From Paraktedonobacter carboxidivorans (GTDB lineage Bacteria; Chloroflexota; Ktedonobacteria; Ktedonobacterales; Ktedonobacteraceae): DNA of 64,000 nt. A program made the translations under genes and the position numbers. Position 1 is the stretch's first letter. Every line of letters begins with the position of its first letter. Of this stretch, positions 1 through 9,471 are shown one piece after another. The notes under the pieces were generated by a model, which saw only the letters and a program-made list of their open reading frames with translations, was not told the DNA's origin and did not search any database. The stretch covers positions 1 to 64,000 of the forward strand of contig JBEVTI010000031.1 in NCBI GenBank assembly GCA_041156125.1, given 5' to 3'.

Positions 1-16
1 TTGCGCCTCGCACCTG

Positions 17-61
17 CTTGTGTGGCTGGTGAGCGGCCTGGCCGCTCACCAGCCACACAAG
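17..61. repeat. Perfect 21-bp stem hairpin, 3-nt loop
   Basis: Arms 17-37 and 41-61 are exact reverse complements around a 3-base loop. A second palindrome (arms 73-82 and 84-93) follows. There is no T-run, so this is not a textbook intrinsic terminator. It may end a gene lying before the window. Nothing coding is seen in 1-300. A weaker stem (150-161 / 176-187) lies just before the first kinase gene. Confidence 0.7.
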
Positions 62-100
62 AACAGGCATCCATGAGCCGCTCAGCGGCTCATAAAAGGA

Positions 101-131
101 GTTCGCCAACGGTATCAAATTGGGGATGACT
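101..131. repeat. Short dispersed repeat, copy near 34,281
   Basis: The segment 102-131 matches 34,281-34,310 at 26 of 30 positions when read by eye. Both copies lie in intergenic DNA close to long hairpins, so this looks like a remnant of a dispersed non-coding element. The function is unknown. Confidence 0.5.
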
Positions 132-300
132 CATAAACACCCTGGAGAAGGGCCTTGCAAAGCGAGAATACAACGTTTGCAAGGCCCTGGAAGCATCCCG
201 AGAACTCGACGAATTTTCTCTTTTGTGCTACGCTTTAGCATAGAGGAAAGAGCCAGGAAGCGACTGGCATAGAGTAAACCTGTATCCAGGGAGGGACGGG

Positions 301-1611
301 ATGACAGCTCCCCTTTTAATCTTTTGCGACGAATGCGGTGCTGGCAATTCACTATCTGCTTCGTCTTGTTTTGTGTGCCGGATGCCTCTTAATCCCCCTG
401 CTCCCCTTGCCTCCCCTGCTTCAACCTCTACTTCCACACGTCAGCGGACTGTACAAGAACTTATGATATCGGCTACACCGGCTTCGCTTGTGGAGCCAGG
501 CCCAGGGGTGTTGCTACATGGACGCTATCTGTTAGAGCGTGAGATCGGGCAGGGTGGCTTTGGGGTGGTATACCTGGCGCGCGATAAGCAGGCTCATCGG
601 CGCGTGGCCGTCAAGCAGATCAACATCGGGAAACTCAAGCCCAGGGAAATTATTGACGCGACTGATTCCTATAACCGTGAAGTGACAGTCCTTTCCAGGC
701 TACGCCATCCACGCTTACCACGCCTCTACGATCACTTTACAGATCCCGAGCACTGGTACCTGGTGATGGATTATATCCACGGCCAGACGCTTGAAGAGTA
801 TCTGCAAAGCGTGCCTGGCAATGGTGTGCCCATCAGGAAAGCTGTCAAGATTGGCATTCAATTGTGCAAGGTGCTGGAATATCTTCACGAGCAGAAGCCA
901 CCGATTATTTTTCGCGATGTCAAACCCGCGAACATTATGCTGACCCCGCAGGGCAAGGTCTATTTGATTGATTTTGGGATTGCGCGCCGCTTTAATGCGA
1001 GCAGCGTCAAAGACACTGGACCGCTTGGCTCGCCAGGTTATGCCGCGCCTGAACAATACGGCAAGGCCCAGACAAACACGCATACCGATGTCTATGGTCT
1101 GGGCGTAACATTGCAAACGCTGATCACAGGCAAAGATCCTCTGGAAGACCAGGCGAGTCCAGCACAGCCCCAGATCCCACTGCGGCTACCGCGCAAGCTG
1201 TCCCGCCTGCTTGAGCAGATGATTGAGAAGGAAAGCCGTAAACGGCCATCAACGATGCACATAGTAAAGGAGAGACTCGAAGATCTCTACTATGGGAAGT
1301 GGCGACTGGTCAGCTCTTCTCTCAAGGGTTTTCTGCTGGGCATTGCTCCCTATGCACTACTTATTTTCTTGAGTTCTTCGGCTGGCTTTACTTTGATTTG
1401 TGGAGCTCCGCTGTTCTATCTGCTCTACTGTTTCTGGCCATTTATATTCGCGACCCAATTGATTGTAGGACTGGCTCTGCTTTTTCAGGAGCGCCGGCGT
1501 TTGATCGGCCTGGGCATGCTAGTTGGCTTACTGCTCTTTGTGCTGGCCCTGGTCTTGCATATAGGGCAAGTCGTGCCTTATCTTTCCTGGCCACCGTGGG
1601 CGGGTGCGTAA
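301..1611 (+). CDS. Zinc-ribbon Ser/Thr protein kinase with C-terminal membrane segments
   Basis: A eukaryotic-like Ser/Thr kinase of 436 residues. The N-terminus carries a CxxC-x10-CxxC zinc ribbon (Cys 9, 12, 23, 26). The kinase domain spans about residues 75-335, with a glycine-rich loop GQGGFG, the VAVK lysine, a catalytic loop FRDVKPAN and DFG. The usual HRD histidine is Phe here; the catalytic Asp is kept, a variant I have seen in related bacterial kinases. Three or four hydrophobic segments follow (about 345-430), so the kinase is probably cytoplasmic and anchored by its C-terminus. The start follows a GGGAGG ribosome site. The substrate is unknown. Confidence 0.93.
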   Translation: MTAPLLIFCDECGAGNSLSASSCFVCRMPLNPPAPLASPASTSTSTRQRTVQELMISATPASLVEPGPGVLLHGRYLLEREIGQGGFGVVYLARDKQAHRRVAVKQINIGKLKPREIIDATDSYNREVTVLSRLRHPRLPRLYDHFTDPEHWYLVMDYIHGQTLEEYLQSVPGNGVPIRKAVKIGIQLCKVLEYLHEQKPPIIFRDVKPANIMLTPQGKVYLIDFGIARRFNASSVKDTGPLGSPGYAAPEQYGKAQTNTHTDVYGLGVTLQTLITGKDPLEDQASPAQPQIPLRLPRKLSRLLEQMIEKESRKRPSTMHIVKERLEDLYYGKWRLVSSSLKGFLLGIAPYALLIFLSSSAGFTLICGAPLFYLLYCFWPFIFATQLIVGLALLFQERRRLIGLGMLVGLLLFVLALVLHIGQVVPYLSWPPWAGA

Positions 1612-1730
1612 GCTTAAGGGAAGATAGTATCGCTGGCAGCTAGCGGCAGCAGGTACGCCTGGCTACGATACTGCGAGTCGCGCTATTTTGTTGCTGGTCT
1701 GGGATTTCAGAGAAGAAAAGGGGATTGCGT

Positions 1731-2670
1731 ATGACACGCGTGGCTATGACTGGTTCTGCCAGTCGTTTTGCTCAGGTGCTATTGCCTCTGTTGCAACAAG
1801 ATGCCGAGATTGATGCCATTGTGGGGATCGATGTGACGCCGCCAGCCGGGACCGCTGGAAAGCTGCACTTTCACCAGCGTGATGTTCGCCCGCCAGAACT
1901 ACAAGAGCTTCTGGCGGGCGAACATCACGCTGGTGCATCTGGCCTTTGTCGTGACCCGGCCCTACGCGTTGCCGCTGGCTGAGGCTGCCAGCATCAATCT
2001 CGCGGGAACATGGAATGCGTGTCGTGCCGCCGCGCAGGCAGGAGTGCGCAAGCTGGTGATCAGCAGTTCAATTGCCGCTTATGGTGCTTTGCCTGATAAT
2101 CCTGAGATAATCAGTGAAGAGAGTCCATTGCGCGGGCTTTACACGGATTTTTATTACAGCCAGCACAAGCATGCCAATGAGATCTGGTTGGATGGGCTAC
2201 AACTGGCTTTTCCGAGTTTGCTAATCACTCGCCTGCGTCCATGTATCGTCATGGGTCCGCACCAGAGTGGACTAAGCCTGCTGCTTGGTCCCAATCAAAT
2301 GCATATTACCAGTGCCGAGAGCCACCATGAGCGCCTCCAGTTTGTCCACGAAGATGATCTGGCCAGTGCCTTTCACGCAGCTATCAGCCATGCTTTGCCC
2401 GGCGCGTACAACGTCGTAGGCGATGGAGCTGAGGCTTTGCCCAGCATCGCGGCAAGCATCGGACTCCCGGTTGTTGAACTCCCACGCGAGACACCGCTGG
2501 CCGAGCTAGAGAAGCTCTGGAAGGCCGGTCTTAGCAGTGCTGGCCCGGAATGGCTCGCGAGCGAAGGGTCCCTGGTCTGCTCAAACGCGAAGCTCAAAGC
2601 CAGCGGCTACTGGCAACCGCGCTACACAACTGTTGAGTCCTGCGCCGCTACCCTGGCTGCGCTCCCATAG
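1731..2670 (+). pseudogene. NAD-dependent epimerase/dehydratase, frameshifted
   Basis: Two overlapping reading frames make one extended-SDR protein. The first (ATG 1731 after AAGGGG) gives the Rossmann start TRVAMTGSASRFAQ and runs to about LQELLAG. The second frame then gives ANITLVHLAFVV, SINLAGTWNACRAAAQAGVRKLV, SSSIAAYG and the active-site YSQHK (Y-x3-K). Joining them near 1917-1922 restores a normal epimerase order, so one extra base (or two missing) breaks the gene. The break lies in the right arm of a 27-bp perfect inverted repeat (1872-1935). Either the gene is disrupted or the sequence has an error there. The sugar or other substrate cannot be told. Confidence 0.8.
1872..1935. repeat. 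27-bp perfect inverted repeat inside a coding region
   Basis: Arms 1872-1898 and 1909-1935 are exact reverse complements with a 10-base loop (1899-1908). Both arms lie in coding sequence of the epimerase and encode plausible family residues. The reading frame changes within or next to the right arm. Confidence 0.9.
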
Positions 2671-2691
2671 CTCTCTCTGGTTTCTTCAGGA

Positions 2692-2725
2692 TTGAGCTTT
2701 GAGGCGGTACCTCCTCAAAGCTCAA
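2692..2725. terminator. Stem-loop between convergent genes
   Basis: A perfect 13-bp stem (2692-2704 / 2713-2725) with an 8-base loop lies 22 bases after the epimerase stop and 66 bases before the end of the convergent GH92 gene. It probably acts as a bidirectional terminator, although there is no strong T-run. Confidence 0.5.
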
Positions 2726-2791
2726 CAACCCTCTAAAAATCTGTTTTTTTGTCTTCTTGCCTCTCACACCAGCGCTGAAACTCCTGCTTGT

Positions 2792-5044
2792 TTAGCCCTG
2801 GAGTTTTGTGGACAAGGGCTGGATGGATGGCGGTGTGTCCAGTGGGCTGGTGCCCCAGGAGGAGGCTTTGTTGCCCAGAACAAAGGTGAGCGTGGCACCG
2901 CTGGCGACCTTGCTCCAGGGTAGCCAGAGGGCGCTGGTCGCATCGCCATTGAGGGTCAGGCTTTGTACGTAGGGATTGCCATCCGTAGCATTGGCGGCGT
3001 TGATCTGCAGTATATGCCCATTGGCCAGTTGGATGGTGAGCGCGGAAAAAAGCGGGCTACCGAGCGCGAAGCCGCCCACGCCTGGAATGTCGGGATAGAG
3101 TCCGATAGCTGAGAAGACATACCACGAAGACATTGCTCCACCATCATCATTGCCAGGGAGACCACCAGGGGTATTGGTATACAGTTGATCTTGAACGTGC
3201 CGCACAGTGCTTTCAGCCAGCGCGGGCGCCCCGGCGAAGTCATAGGTCCAGGGGGTCTCCAGGTCTGGCTCATTGCCCATATAGACATAGGGACTTTGCG
3301 CGCCGGCGTTGAGTTGCCTGAAAAAGGTGTTTAAACGGCTGACAACCGCTGCATTACCACCCAGCAGACTGATTAGACGAGCCAGATCAAAAGACTCCAT
3401 CCAGGTGGACTGGGCTGCGTCAGTCTCCTGAAAGCCCGTACCACTGGTCGGATTGAGCGAGGCCCAGGTACCATTAGCGTTGCGCGGGAGAATATAGCCG
3501 CCAGCGGCGCGGTTGAAGAGATTGACCCAATTATTAGAGCGTTGTAGATAGGTCTGATAGTCTGAGGTGTCGCCCAGTTCAAGCGCGAACTCCGCCAGCG
3601 CGAAATCGTCATTGGTATATTCTTGCGTGCTGACCGCCGAACTCCTGACATCAGCCTGCGTGACATAGCCTCTGGTGACGTAATCGCTGTAGCCCTCGCG
3701 CATCCTGGCCTGACCGTTGATCATCGCGTGTAGTGCAGCGGATGTATCAAAATTGGTATCGCCAAAGGCATAGATATTGGCGATCTCGATAGCAGCGCCA
3801 TCGCCATTCATACCGCGCGAATCGGCATTTTTTTGTTCCCAGCGCGGCAGATGACCATCGCCCTGCAGCGCGTCATTGACCAGCGATTGCGCGACATCGC
3901 TGGTCTCAGCAGGTGCGAGCAAGGCGCGCAGGGAGATTTGCGAGCGCCAGATGTCCCAACTGGAGATATTCTCGTATTGGGCGTGACCACTGGCTAGCTG
4001 GTGAATTGTCCCATCGAAGCCGAGATACTGACCATTGCTATCGCTGAAAACATTGGGATGAATAAAGGTGTGGTAGAGCGCGGTATAAAAGACCGTCAGT
4101 TGATCCTGGGTACCACCTGTGACCTGAATCGTATTCAGACGCGTATTCCAGGCGTGGTTAGCCGCGTCTACTAGCGCGCTGAAGCTGGCTGAGCCATTGT
4201 TTTCCGCCGCCAGATTGGCCTCAGCATTGGCCAGGCTCACGTATGAAATGCCGAAGCGTACATGCACGATCTGTTGCTGGCTGGTATTAAAGAAGAGGGT
4301 CGCGGCTGCTGTGCCATTGTTGCTTGAACTGCTAAATGGTTGATCAAAGTACGCGGCAAAGTGCAGCGTATAATGGCCGCTGCCACAGCCAATCGTGCTG
4401 GTAGTCTGGCCAGTTACCTCCTGCGCGCTGGCATCAATGGCAAGCGTAGCATTAGAACTGCCCTTGATGCTGCCAGCGGCGTTAATGTACAGGCCGGAGC
4501 CGCTTGAGGCTGGATAGGTCAATTGTGCCATGCCTGTGTGCAGCGTGGCGGTAAGTTCAACCGTTACACCTGGATCATTGAGAAAGACCTTATAATAGCC
4601 GGGATGGGCCACTTCGCTGCTATGCGAGAACGCAGACGAGGGAAGGCGAGAGCCGACAAAGGGCATAAAGGGGAGATCCTGTTCATCGATACAGCCGCGC
4701 CCGCTAAAGTGAGTCAGGCTGAAGTCTTTGATCGTGTTATCGGGATAATAGTAGCCGCCAGGCAGATTCGCGGGGGTGTCAGGGCTGAGTTGTGTCATGC
4801 CCATGGGATAGAGCGCGCCGGGAAAGACATCCCCGGTATTGCCATCAAAGCTCTCGTGGCAAGTGGGACAGGGATTGGTGCCAATCCATGGATTGACATA
4901 ACGAGTAAGATTCATGTGACTCAAGGCCAGGTCCGCTGTCAGACGCGTGGCCAGGCCAGGCACGGAACCTCCGGGCAGGCCAAGGATCAGGCTAAACGCC
5001 AGAGCCGGGAGGAGGAACGCGCGCAGATATGCCCGAAGCCTCAT
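2792..5044 (-). CDS. Secreted GH92 alpha-mannosidase
   Basis: Glycoside hydrolase family 92, exo-alpha-mannosidase type. The N-terminal beta-sandwich begins near NPWIGT and DVFPGALYPMGM, followed by LTHFSGRGC. The catalytic (alpha/alpha) barrel shows GMNGDGAAIEIANIYAFGD, ETDAAQSTWMESFD (general-acid region), GNEPDLETPW and GNDDGGAMSSWYVFSAIGLYP. All are recognisable GH92 signatures, and the length (750 residues) is normal. Starting at Met 5044 gives a signal peptide (MRLRAYLRAFLLPALAFSL), so the enzyme is exported, probably to attack fungal or yeast mannan or mannoproteins. It is a stand-alone gene, convergent with the epimerase. Linkage specificity cannot be read from sequence alone. Confidence 0.93.
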   Translation of the reverse strand: MRLRAYLRAFLLPALAFSLILGLPGGSVPGLATRLTADLALSHMNLTRYVNPWIGTNPCPTCHESFDGNTGDVFPGALYPMGMTQLSPDTPANLPGGYYYPDNTIKDFSLTHFSGRGCIDEQDLPFMPFVGSRLPSSAFSHSSEVAHPGYYKVFLNDPGVTVELTATLHTGMAQLTYPASSGSGLYINAAGSIKGSSNATLAIDASAQEVTGQTTSTIGCGSGHYTLHFAAYFDQPFSSSSNNGTAAATLFFNTSQQQIVHVRFGISYVSLANAEANLAAENNGSASFSALVDAANHAWNTRLNTIQVTGGTQDQLTVFYTALYHTFIHPNVFSDSNGQYLGFDGTIHQLASGHAQYENISSWDIWRSQISLRALLAPAETSDVAQSLVNDALQGDGHLPRWEQKNADSRGMNGDGAAIEIANIYAFGDTNFDTSAALHAMINGQARMREGYSDYVTRGYVTQADVRSSAVSTQEYTNDDFALAEFALELGDTSDYQTYLQRSNNWVNLFNRAAGGYILPRNANGTWASLNPTSGTGFQETDAAQSTWMESFDLARLISLLGGNAAVVSRLNTFFRQLNAGAQSPYVYMGNEPDLETPWTYDFAGAPALAESTVRHVQDQLYTNTPGGLPGNDDGGAMSSWYVFSAIGLYPDIPGVGGFALGSPLFSALTIQLANGHILQINAANATDGNPYVQSLTLNGDATSALWLPWSKVASGATLTFVLGNKASSWGTSPLDTPPSIQPLSTKLQG

Positions 5045-5217
5045 TGCTATCTTGCCTTTCTGTATGCTGAACCGACAACACCTCTCTGGCATTCACGTTG
5101 CTTGGCTGCGCGGCGCTACAAAAAGAGCCAGATTATAATTACCCATGAGACGCGCCCCAGCCGTTCAGGCGAGGCGCGTTCTCCATGGGTAACTTATTGG
5201 ATGGATGGCTCGCGCGT

Positions 5218-6387
5218 TTAGTGAGTAGTCTGATACGTGGTCAGCGCCCCGACCAGCGTATCGACCTCCTCTTCAGTATTATAGAAGCCAGTAGAGATGC
5301 GCAGGGAACTGTTATCAGGAATGCTGCGAATAGAGATATGGTGCTGCTCGCTCAGGTATGTTACGACCTCGTTGGAATCTCGACCCTCCAGGCTAAAAGA
5401 CAGCAGACCGCTCGCGCCGGGCTGAGGCGAAAGCAGGCTCAGGCCGGGTACCGCTGGCAGGGCTTGCGCGGCATAGCGATTCAGTTCAGCGATGCGCGCG
5501 AAGAGCCAATCATGGCCCACCGTCTGCTCCAGCCACGTCAGCGTCCTGCCCTGAGCCGCGACTGCGGCGGTCTGGCGTCCGCCGACCTCGAAGCGTTTGG
5601 CGTTCATTTGCAGCTTCCACTCAACCGCGTGGGCATCCTCTGCCGACCAGTAGCCGACATAGGTAGAGGTAACATACTCAAGCGCCTCGTGTCGCGCGTA
5701 GAGTGCGCCCGTGCCATCGGGACCACAGAGCCATTTCTGACCTGGCAGAGCGTAGAAATCCACGCCCAGCGCGGGCAGGTCGAGTGGAATCGCGCCCGCC
5801 GACTGCGCGCCGTCGATCAGCACCGGAATGCCGTGTTCGCGTCCCATATAGCCGACCTCCGCTACATCCAGACGCGAGCCAGTGCTCCAGGTAACGTGCG
5901 AAATCGCGATCAGGCGCGTGCGCGGTGTCACCAGATCGGCCACCGCCTTGAGTACTGGCAGCTCCGCCCGCAGTCCCAGATCGGCCACGCGAATGACCAC
6001 CCCATAGCGCGCGCGCAACTGATAGAGCGGAGCCAGCAGGCTGATATGCTCGTGGTTAGTCGTGATAATCTCGTCGCCTGGTTGCCAGTTCAACCCATAG
6101 CTAATGATATTCAACCCCTCACCAGTATTGGCGGTCAGGGCAATCTCCTTCTCATCGGCATTTAGTAAACGCGCAAGCGTATCGCGAGTCGTTTGATACG
6201 TCTCTTTCATACGCTCAAAAGAAGCCGCTCCCAGGCGTCCACCGCGCAATTCTGCCTCCAACTGCCCTTGCATCGCCTCTATCGCGCAGGTGGGAAGCGG
6301 GCCGAACGTACCTGTGTTGAAATATATATTCGCTTCTGTAGCTGGCAATTCGTGGCGTATGCGCTCAATATGGGTCTGATCTGGCAC
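5218..6387 (-). CDS. Aminotransferase class V (isopenicillin-N-epimerase / cysteine-desulfurase-like)
   Basis: A 389-residue fold-type I PLP enzyme. Visible signatures are the N-terminal YFNTGTFGPLP, TANTGEGLNII (phosphate-binding turn), THVTWSTG-like SHVTWSTG, the PLP-ring aspartate in LIDGAQSAGA, and the Schiff-base lysine in PGQKWLCGPDGTGALY. The C-terminal LRISTGFYNTEEEVDTLV is the usual ending of this family. The start is a GTG after AAAGGA. The reaction could be epimerase, desulfurase or lyase. There is no sulfur-carrier or IscU gene nearby, so an iron-sulfur role is not supported. Confidence 0.9.
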   Translation of the reverse strand: MPDQTHIERIRHELPATEANIYFNTGTFGPLPTCAIEAMQGQLEAELRGGRLGAASFERMKETYQTTRDTLARLLNADEKEIALTANTGEGLNIISYGLNWQPGDEIITTNHEHISLLAPLYQLRARYGVVIRVADLGLRAELPVLKAVADLVTPRTRLIAISHVTWSTGSRLDVAEVGYMGREHGIPVLIDGAQSAGAIPLDLPALGVDFYALPGQKWLCGPDGTGALYARHEALEYVTSTYVGYWSAEDAHAVEWKLQMNAKRFEVGGRQTAAVAAQGRTLTWLEQTVGHDWLFARIAELNRYAAQALPAVPGLSLLSPQPGASGLLSFSLEGRDSNEVVTYLSEQHHISIRSIPDNSSLRISTGFYNTEEEVDTLVGALTTYQTTH

Positions 6388-6548
6388 TGTGAGATGTCCT
6401 TTCCTTTGCCCTTGCAGGTGAAATCGAGAAGTGTCTATTTATGTGCTTTCAGTCTACCATATTGCTGGGTGGCATAGCCAGGAGAGGGCCAGGGTTGTCT
6501 GGCAGACCAGCGATACAGACGCGCCTGTGCCGCTCATCTGCCACCTTG

Positions 6549-9203
6549 TCAACAGCTACCGCTGCTCAGTTGGGGAGTCGGCGATTGCGATGGGCAGGGC
6601 GTCGGACTGCTAGCCGGAGTGACTACAAAAGATGGCGTAGCCGTGCCATTGCTGATCGGCGTGCCCGGCGCTAAGCCCGGCAGCGAGGCCAGAGTCAACG
6701 TAATGGCGTTTATATCTTTCGGCAGCGTCGAACCACTCGAAATGTCGATAGTCGCCGCAAGCACCCCCGGATAGGTCGTAAAAAGGGTCTGCGCGGCGGC
6801 CTTGCTCAGTCCGACCAGCATTTGCTTGATCTTTAACTGCTTCTGATCATCAAACAGATAGACCCACTTGCCAATAGCCTGCATCTGCACACTCAACTGT
6901 CCCTGCCCACTCACTATGGAGACGCTTTGCAGCGTGGTAAGCACCTGCCCCACCAACTGATAGCCCGCTAGATCCACCCCCTTGGGCGGATCGGCTGGCA
7001 GCAGACCACGGGCGAGCTGCTGCGCCCCCGCTAAATCAAAGACCTCCTCCGCACAGGAAAGAGAGACGCTGACGGTGAGAGTTCCTCCTGGATCTGGGAC
7101 ACCCACTGCGGGAGTAGAGGTCTTCGTTGGAGCCTGACACTGCAAAGAGTCGTTGACGATTTGCTCTCCACTCTTGACCTGCTTCTTGAGTGCTGCGGGC
7201 ATCCCCGCTTTGAGCTGGGTGATCAGCGGAGCAGCGGCTGTCGCTACATCGTTCTGCGTGACCGCTAGATACGGATCGACACCGCCGACAAACGCAGTAT
7301 TATTTTTGACAAAGATAGTCGCTGCGCAACACTGACGATCGATTGCAAAAGTCCCAATGTTGCCTGCTGCACCGACGTTGACGGCATATCCCGTCGTGGT
7401 CGCAGTGGATGATCCGCCAGCCGGAACAGTGACAGGGCCAACAAACTGGATTTGCACACCGCCAGTTGCTATCAGGGTGGTGGTACCAAGTGTTACGGTA
7501 GTGGTACCCACATTCTGAAATACCAGGATACCGTGTGCTTTCGCCCCACCGACAGAGCCGGTCGCCTGGCCGTTTGCCTGTTTGGTGCTCACCTGTGGGT
7601 CCAATTGGCGGGCGGCGATTTCGTGATGCGCGGCGTCAGGTACGGCGGGAGAGAGCACGCCAGTGAACAGGTAGTTGTTCTGCACGAGCTGGCTTCTAGG
7701 CGTGAGCGTGACCGTCGCGCTCAGGTGACCGAGCGAGGCGAGGCCGTTGAGTCCGCCAAGGGCATTGACGATCAGTCCACCAACTAGCAGGGTGATCAGA
7801 ATGAGGAGTGCCGCGAGCAACAGGCGTCTGGGCCCGCGGCTACGGTGCCGCCGCGAAATGGGGGGAGGCAGAGGGGTAAGACCAACCTGGCGTTGGGCAG
7901 TTCCTGGAGTACTAGGAGTCGCGATTGAAGCTGCTGCTGCATTGGCAGAGGATAAAGGAGGAGACATCGCAGGCGCGACACCCAGAGGTAGCGGTAAGAC
8001 CGGGATCTTACCAGAGCTATCGTTTTTTCCATGGGGGTCACCAGAAGGCTTCGGCGAGCCCAGCCTAATGGGTGTAGGCGCGCGCCGGGAGTCCGGGGGT
8101 GGCCCAACAGGAGGAGCGCCAGGTATATTATTGGGCTGGAGTGGCATTATAGACAGGGGTAGTTCATCCTCGAAATGCGGTACACCCGAACCCATTCGCG
8201 ACGGCTTTGGCGGTGGCATAGGCGCTGGTGCTGGCAGTGGAGGTTTGACGAAGGACTCTAAGGGCGGCATTTCTCCAAGTGAAGGAGATGGCAGCACACG
8301 TGTTTGGCCAGGAGCGGGTGGCCTGATGGGCGATTGTGGTGGTGGGGTTGGCCTGGCTGCTGAGGGGGTGGCAATGGCTTGCTCCAGGGCCTGAGCAAAG
8401 GCCCGCACAGTGACAAAGCGCTTTTGGGGATCGTTATCAAGCGCGATAAAAAGCACCTCTTCAACGGCTTTGGGCAACTCAGGTACGTGAGTTAGCAAAG
8501 ACGGCGGTTTGCCCTCGGCTGTGCGTGGATAAAGGATGTCCAGAGGGGCCTGACCTGTGAGCCATTCGCAGGCAGTGAGCGCTAACGCGTATTGATCAGA
8601 TGCGAATTGAGGACGGCCCTGTCTTTGTTCCTCAGGCATATAAGCTGCTGTGCCTGGATTGCTGCGCGTGCTCTGGGCTTGCGTGCTATCGATGATCGCG
8701 GCGATGCCAAAGTCACAAAGCTTGACGTTACCATCGTTGTCTACAAGCAGGATATTGTCGGGCTTAACGTCGCGATGCACCACACCGCTGTCATGAGCAT
8801 ATTGCAGCGCGCCAGCTATCTGCTTGACATAGGCCTGGATGGTAGCTAAAGGGAGCCGGGTACCTCTGGGATGTTTTTTACGCAGCGAACCTCCAGCGAT
8901 ATATTCCATCACCAGGAAGGCCAGTTTATTTTGCTCGTCAATACGGGCATCGTGGACATCTACGATACGGGCATCGCGGACATCTATGATGTGGGAATGC
9001 TTTAACGAGCCAATCATGCGCGCTTCCCTGTAGAAAGCTTCCTGTGGTATCTCGCTTTGTTCTGCTTCGCTTTGCAGAATTTTGATAGCTACCAGGGTGT
9101 GCAGATGCTTGTGTTGTGCCAGCCAGACCTCAGCAAATCCTCCTCGGCCCAGGGGACTGATCAGGGTATAGATGTCTATTTGTTGACCGCTATGGAATGT
9201 CAT
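6549..9203 (-). CDS. Receptor-like Ser/Thr kinase with baseplate-J-like extracellular part
   Basis: 884 residues. The kinase domain is about residues 1-275 (GRGGFAEVW, VAIKIL, HRDVKPDN, DFG). A Pro-rich cytoplasmic linker follows (about 285-470), then one membrane helix (RRLLLAALLILITLLVGGLIV) and about 385 extracellular residues. The extracellular part repeats a pattern of Val/Gly/Thr strands with VPAGGSST and AVNVGAAGNIG, resembling baseplate-J-like beta domains found in other Chloroflexota membrane proteins; this is inferred by eye. An in-frame 24-bp tandem duplication lies in the N-lobe (8941-8988). The start follows GAGGAGA. It probably senses an external signal. It is one of two adjacent kinase genes. 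Confidence 0.92.
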   Translation of the reverse strand: MTFHSGQQIDIYTLISPLGRGGFAEVWLAQHKHLHTLVAIKILQSEAEQSEIPQEAFYREARMIGSLKHSHIIDVRDARIVDVHDARIDEQNKLAFLVMEYIAGGSLRKKHPRGTRLPLATIQAYVKQIAGALQYAHDSGVVHRDVKPDNILLVDNDGNVKLCDFGIAAIIDSTQAQSTRSNPGTAAYMPEEQRQGRPQFASDQYALALTACEWLTGQAPLDILYPRTAEGKPPSLLTHVPELPKAVEEVLFIALDNDPQKRFVTVRAFAQALEQAIATPSAARPTPPPQSPIRPPAPGQTRVLPSPSLGEMPPLESFVKPPLPAPAPMPPPKPSRMGSGVPHFEDELPLSIMPLQPNNIPGAPPVGPPPDSRRAPTPIRLGSPKPSGDPHGKNDSSGKIPVLPLPLGVAPAMSPPLSSANAAAASIATPSTPGTAQRQVGLTPLPPPISRRHRSRGPRRLLLAALLILITLLVGGLIVNALGGLNGLASLGHLSATVTLTPRSQLVQNNYLFTGVLSPAVPDAAHHEIAARQLDPQVSTKQANGQATGSVGGAKAHGILVFQNVGTTTVTLGTTTLIATGGVQIQFVGPVTVPAGGSSTATTTGYAVNVGAAGNIGTFAIDRQCCAATIFVKNNTAFVGGVDPYLAVTQNDVATAAAPLITQLKAGMPAALKKQVKSGEQIVNDSLQCQAPTKTSTPAVGVPDPGGTLTVSVSLSCAEEVFDLAGAQQLARGLLPADPPKGVDLAGYQLVGQVLTTLQSVSIVSGQGQLSVQMQAIGKWVYLFDDQKQLKIKQMLVGLSKAAAQTLFTTYPGVLAATIDISSGSTLPKDINAITLTLASLPGLAPGTPISNGTATPSFVVTPASSPTPCPSQSPTPQLSSGSC
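8941..8988. repeat. 24-bp in-frame tandem duplication in kinase gene
   Basis: Units 8941-8964 and 8965-8988 agree at 22 of 24 bases. On the minus strand they encode two copies of an eight-residue DVxDARIx unit between kinase strands beta4 and beta5, a site where an insertion should be tolerated. Confidence 0.8.
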
Positions 9204-9471
9204 GAGTCTCTCCTCAAAGCGGGTATATTGAAGAGCTTATTATTTACTATTAACATAGAGATGCATTTTGAGTGTACTTGAGTTTTCGGAGGGTGTCAAG
9301 AGAGTTATGCAGGTGTTTTTCAGTATGTCCGGCGCACGCGGATTTTATATCGTTGGTGGTGATCCGTGATGGAACAAGCGCAGATTTCTGTAGGTGGGTA
9401 GCCATCTCAAACAACCTGCTCACCAGGATCACGCTTTGGATTTTGCCAGAATAATTCGGGTCATCAGGATG

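Noticed and set aside
5142..5210. Inverted repeat upstream of the GH92 gene
   Set aside because: Arms are interrupted by bulges; weak compared with other stems, and probably just the aminotransferase transcript end.
4523..6165. Long plus-strand open frames opposite the GH92 and aminotransferase genes
   Set aside because: They mirror well-supported minus-strand genes, show no family motifs and no good ribosome sites; they come from the GC pattern of the real genes.
7747..8394. 215-residue Gly-rich plus-strand frame
   Set aside because: It is the antisense of the Pro-rich linker of the kinase gene, giving artificial Gly runs.
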